Below, piece after piece: positions 61,404 through 64,000 of a stretch of 64,000 nt of DNA. The notes beneath the pieces were generated by a model that saw only the letters and a program-made list of their open reading frames with translations, was not told the origin of the DNA and did not search any database. The DNA lies in NCBI GenBank assembly GCA_001939145.1, contig LSRX01001118.1, forward strand, positions 58,402 through 122,401, written 5' to 3'. A program made the position numbers and the translations under genes. Every line of letters starts with the position of its first letter. Positions within the stretch are counted from its first letter, which is position 1. This DNA is from Symbiodinium microadriaticum (Eukaryota; Sar; Dinophyceae; Suessiales; Symbiodiniaceae).

Positions 61404-61845
61404 GTGGGTGTCACAACCAGTACGTGCGTGAGACTGCAAAACCTGCCGGTGATGCTTGTGCATGAGCTCGCTCGTTTCTCGTCCGTGCGTCCTTCCCTCG
61501 ATTTCTCCGCTGCCTGCCCAGTTCTAATTAGCTCATGCGGTTGCATTGCATCTGCCAGCATGGCAAGTTGCCGCCACCCGGTCATCCACTACAGCCTGGC
61601 TTTGCTGACCAACGTTGGACGAGACCCACAGTCGTGATGCTTATGGGCGAGAAAGCAAGGTTGTCAAGAGTCTGTCGTGTTGTGATACTGCATGGATTGG
61701 TGGGCCGCTCATTATACGGCTTGCCGATAACGGCCAGGAGTTGTGTGTCAACTGGCTACAGCGGACTCATAGCGCAGACTCTCACGGCTTGCTCCCCTCC
61801 CTAAAATGCTGTAGACAGAGCGACCCCTTCCTCATTGTATGGTGA
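61404..61845 (+). other. overlapping open frames, no motif
   Basis: Three forward frames are open in part (61404-61637, 61535-61804, 61615-61845), one reading SLSCCDTAWIGGPLIIRLAD. Could be a decayed gene or element; not assignable. Confidence 0.25.
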
Positions 61846-62062
61846 TTATATGTCCTCGTCGTTTGGTTCTTTGGGGCAGGGGCGTTGGTGGACATTTGTG
61901 GGTGTTGCTGGCTGTGCTGGTCGCGTGACTGAATAAGCAGCAACTACACACTGTATCCCAAACTGTAAGCCAAACCCAAGCCCAAGCTCTAAGCCCTTAA
62001 TCTAACCCAAACCCTGCCTGCTTAACATGATAGCTTCGGGCGGCTCGCCCAGTTGTTGGGAG

Positions 62063-62228
62063 TTAGGATTAGGGGGACCCTTGGGGATATTAATATAGAC
62101 CCTCACAGTAAGGTCCCTTTTAAGAGAGCCAGAAGTAGGGTTCAGAATTGTCCCCTTTAAGGGGTCTCCCTAATACTATCCTTAATTCCCTTTTGTAGAT
62201 CCCAGGGGTCTCCCTAATACTACCTAGG
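62063..62228. mobile_element. hairpin element with doubled right arm
   Basis: Left AGTTAGGATTAGGGGGACCC. Right GGGGTCTCCCTAATACTATC (62161), followed by a second right arm GGGGTCTCCCTAATACTACC (62205). Confidence 0.55.
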
Positions 62229-62301
62229 AGTTGTAAGAGAGAAGGGCTCGGCAGCCGATCTTTCGGCCCAGGGTGGATTTACCGCATGTGGACCTACTTT
62301 T

Positions 62302-62410
62302 CCCAGAGAGCCCAATACCCCTTAATTAAGGAATACAGCCTAAATCATAATATGAAGCCCCTTATAATTTACGGTATATTCCTTATTTAAGGGGTATTGG
62401 GCTCTCTGGG
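62302..62410. mobile_element. hairpin family B copy 3 (best preserved)
   Basis: CCCAGAGAGCCCAATACCCC and GGGGTATTGGGCTCTCTGGG are perfect over 20 bp. Inner TTAATTAAGGAATACAGCC / GGTATATTCCTTATTTAA. Confidence 0.9.
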
Positions 62411-62507
62411 TTCTGCCTGCTCAGACCTATCTGTGATGCATTCTACAGCGTTGTGCGAGTGTGAGAGTGGAATCCTTTAAGGCTTGGCGTTAAGCGAAGA
62501 CACAGTC

Positions 62508-62620
62508 ATATGGAAGCCTGGATAATTAGAAATGCTATCCCGAAGGTTCCCTATTCATTAGTTAGTATACTTTTCGTACAATAGACCCGCGAGCCTTGTT
62601 CTAGCTATTCAGGCCCCTGC
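62508..62620. mobile_element. hairpin family A copy, decayed
   Basis: TATGGAAGCCTGGATAATTA and CTAGCTATTCAGGCCCCTGC, with GGTTCCCTATTCATTAGTTA in the centre. Confidence 0.45.
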
Positions 62621-63140
62621 CAAAGAGGCTTCGGCAGAGCTTAGGGGTCGGAGCGTGAGTGATGTCCCTTGAACCCTAAACCCTACAGCCTTCAACCTTA
62701 AAGCCCTACACCCCAAAAGCCTGCGCACCAAAATCCAACAGCGTAGAACCCTCAACCCTAAACGCTACACCCTAAAACCCGAAACCGCAAGGACCCCAAG
62801 CTTGTACTCCGCAGGAGCAGACCGGATGGCCCGGTGTGGAGCGCGCCTTGACTTGCAGGGCGCTTCGAGGTTTTTAGGGGTTGGGTTTGGGGTTTAGGGT
62901 TTAGGGGGGGTTAGGGTTTAAGGTTTAGGTCTTCGGGATTTGATGAAGTTCGAGGGTTTCAGGTGCAGAGTGATCGTTAGAACGTAAACCTCCAGCCCAC
63001 GTCTTGAATTTCCCGATTCCTGGCACTGCGGACAATTCCATATCTGATAGATGATACGTTTTTGATGGCTTTGATTGTGATTTGGGTGGCTGGCTTCGTT
63101 TTTTAGCTTGCTTTGAGTTGTGTATGGATGGTCTTGGGGT

Positions 63141-63240
63141 ACCCAGAGAGCCCAATATTCCTTAATTAAGGAATATAGTTTAAGTCATAATATGAAGCCC
63201 CTTATAATTAAAGGTATATTCCTTAATTGAGGGGTATTGG
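63141..63240. mobile_element. hairpin family B copy 4, right end lost
   Basis: ACCCAGAGAGCCCAATATTC at the left. The right arm stops at GGGGTATTGG, without the GCTCTCTGGG end. Confidence 0.8.
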
Positions 63241-63318
63241 TATGTCTTTACTAAACACGACACAGAGAGCGCCAGCACGCAACCTGCCGATCGCATCTTC
63301 AACCCCAAAGGTCGAAGA

Positions 63319-63424
63319 GATAGGGGCCTCAATGATTTCCTATACTATTTTGGGGGGTTCCTTATTATAAGTAGAGTATCATATACCCCAAAACCCTATT
63401 CTAATCATTAAGGCCCTACATTAG
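63319..63424. mobile_element. hairpin family A copy 9
   Basis: GATAGGGGCCTCAATGATTT and CTAATCATTAAGGCCCTACA, centre TTGGGGGGTTCCTTATTATA and CCCCAAAACCCTATT. Confidence 0.8.
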
Positions 63425-64000
63425 CATCCCTAGACGGCCCTAAACCCAAGAATCCCCAACTAAGCCCCAAACCCAGGAACCAAAAACCCAAACCTAAGTG
63501 CGCCTAAACTTGCCGTGCCAGCCCAGTGCGAGTGTGCGATTCGAAAACCCGAGCCCAAGAACCTTGAAAACCCAAACCCAAGCATCCCTAAACCCTAAAC
63601 CCAAGAATCCTTCGACTGCTCGCGCAAACCCCCGAACCCATGAACTAAACCCCTTGTTTTCTTCGCAAAGAGTTGGTGCCCTGAGGCTACCGAGCCCTTC
63701 GGACGCTCCCTCCTCGCCCAGAGCCTGTCACAAATCCCCGAGGCAGCAACTTTAGCTTTGGGGCTTTAGGCCTCAAGGCTTTGAGGTTTCAGGCTTAGGT
63801 TTTCGGAGGTGCTGGTGTAGCCGTTAGGTTTTTTATGGCTCTTACCGTTCCCCCGCTTGTTTCCTGTCAGGGCCGCGCCCAGAGCATTGGTCCCTGAGCA
63901 AGCGGCATTCACCGTCAAGGGGGCCCCTTTCAAGGAATCCTTTAAAGGAACCCTCGAAGGAACCCCTTAAGGGAACCCTTGAAGGAGCCCCTTCAAGAAG
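63425..64000. other. diluted CCCTAAA-like DNA, no gene seen
   Basis: CCCAAACCCAAG variants to 63610, a unique island 63640-63890, and AAGGAACCCTTTAAAGGAAC-type repeats at 63930-64000, the inverse of the unit in the 12-bp array. Confidence 0.5.

Noticed and set aside
1..64000. Dinoflagellate spliced-leader relics, tRNA, rRNA, snRNA, CRISPR
   Set aside because: I looked by eye for the spliced-leader core, tRNA TpsiC boxes and U6-type sequence and saw none; a covariance-model scan would be needed to be sure.

Overview
The window looks like nuclear DNA of a dinoflagellate. No species can be named from the sequence; Suessiales or Prorocentrum-like lineages would fit. Four things point this way. 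Short runs of the TTTAGGG/CCCTAAA telomere-type heptamer and degenerate variants fill most of the window in both orientations. Exons are tiny and are joined by GC-AG and GT-AG introns. Decayed non-LTR retrotransposon ORFs resemble, from memory, the abundant LINE-like ORFs of dinoflagellate genomes. Many ~100-bp terminal-inverted-repeat hairpins are present. I noticed no bacterial-style operons, rRNA, tRNA, CRISPR or organellar genes. Three assembly gaps (559, 989 and 99 N) and two single N bases interrupt the window.

Layout. (1) 0.4-14.6 kb, + strand: the 3' part of a WD40 gene, best read as CFAP52/WDR16 (a ciliary/flagellar protein). It is rebuilt from eight exons of 30-66 nt whose phases all match; six of the seven introns are GC-AG. 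The introns are 0.8-4.9 kb of telomere-like repeats, hairpin elements, microsatellites and a LINE endonuclease relic. (2) 15-42 kb: telomere-like repeat with several higher-order tandem arrays and many hairpin elements, plus scattered exon-like islands that are open, preceded by AG and followed by GT or GC. These include an Ala/Glu/Lys-rich coiled-coil chain at 20.6-23.4 kb, a frame-broken coding block at 24.9-25.6 kb and a coding block at 27.4-28.0 kb. (3) 42-51 kb: a GC-richer block almost free of telomere-like repeat, with at least four decayed copies or fragments of one RT-LINE family. The best copy (47.4-49.4 kb) carries an in-place inversion of about 460 bp between short inverted repeats. 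(4) 51-57 kb: simple repeats and a 107-bp tandem duplication, then two + strand exon chains (Cys-rich, 52.5-53.6 kb; membrane-like, 54.5-56.3 kb) whose phases are compatible. (5) 57-64 kb: repeat-rich DNA with an exon-like block at 60.07-60.19 kb and a cluster of hairpin elements at 61-63.4 kb.

Almost everything that can be called a gene here is a chain of very short exons, so long-ORF gene finding misses it. Exon calls rest on open frame, splice dinucleotides, matching phase and, for CFAP52 only, recognisable family motifs in the right order. The other exon islands are hypotheses. Long open frames inside microsatellites or opposite the LINE copies are treated as shadows and left out.
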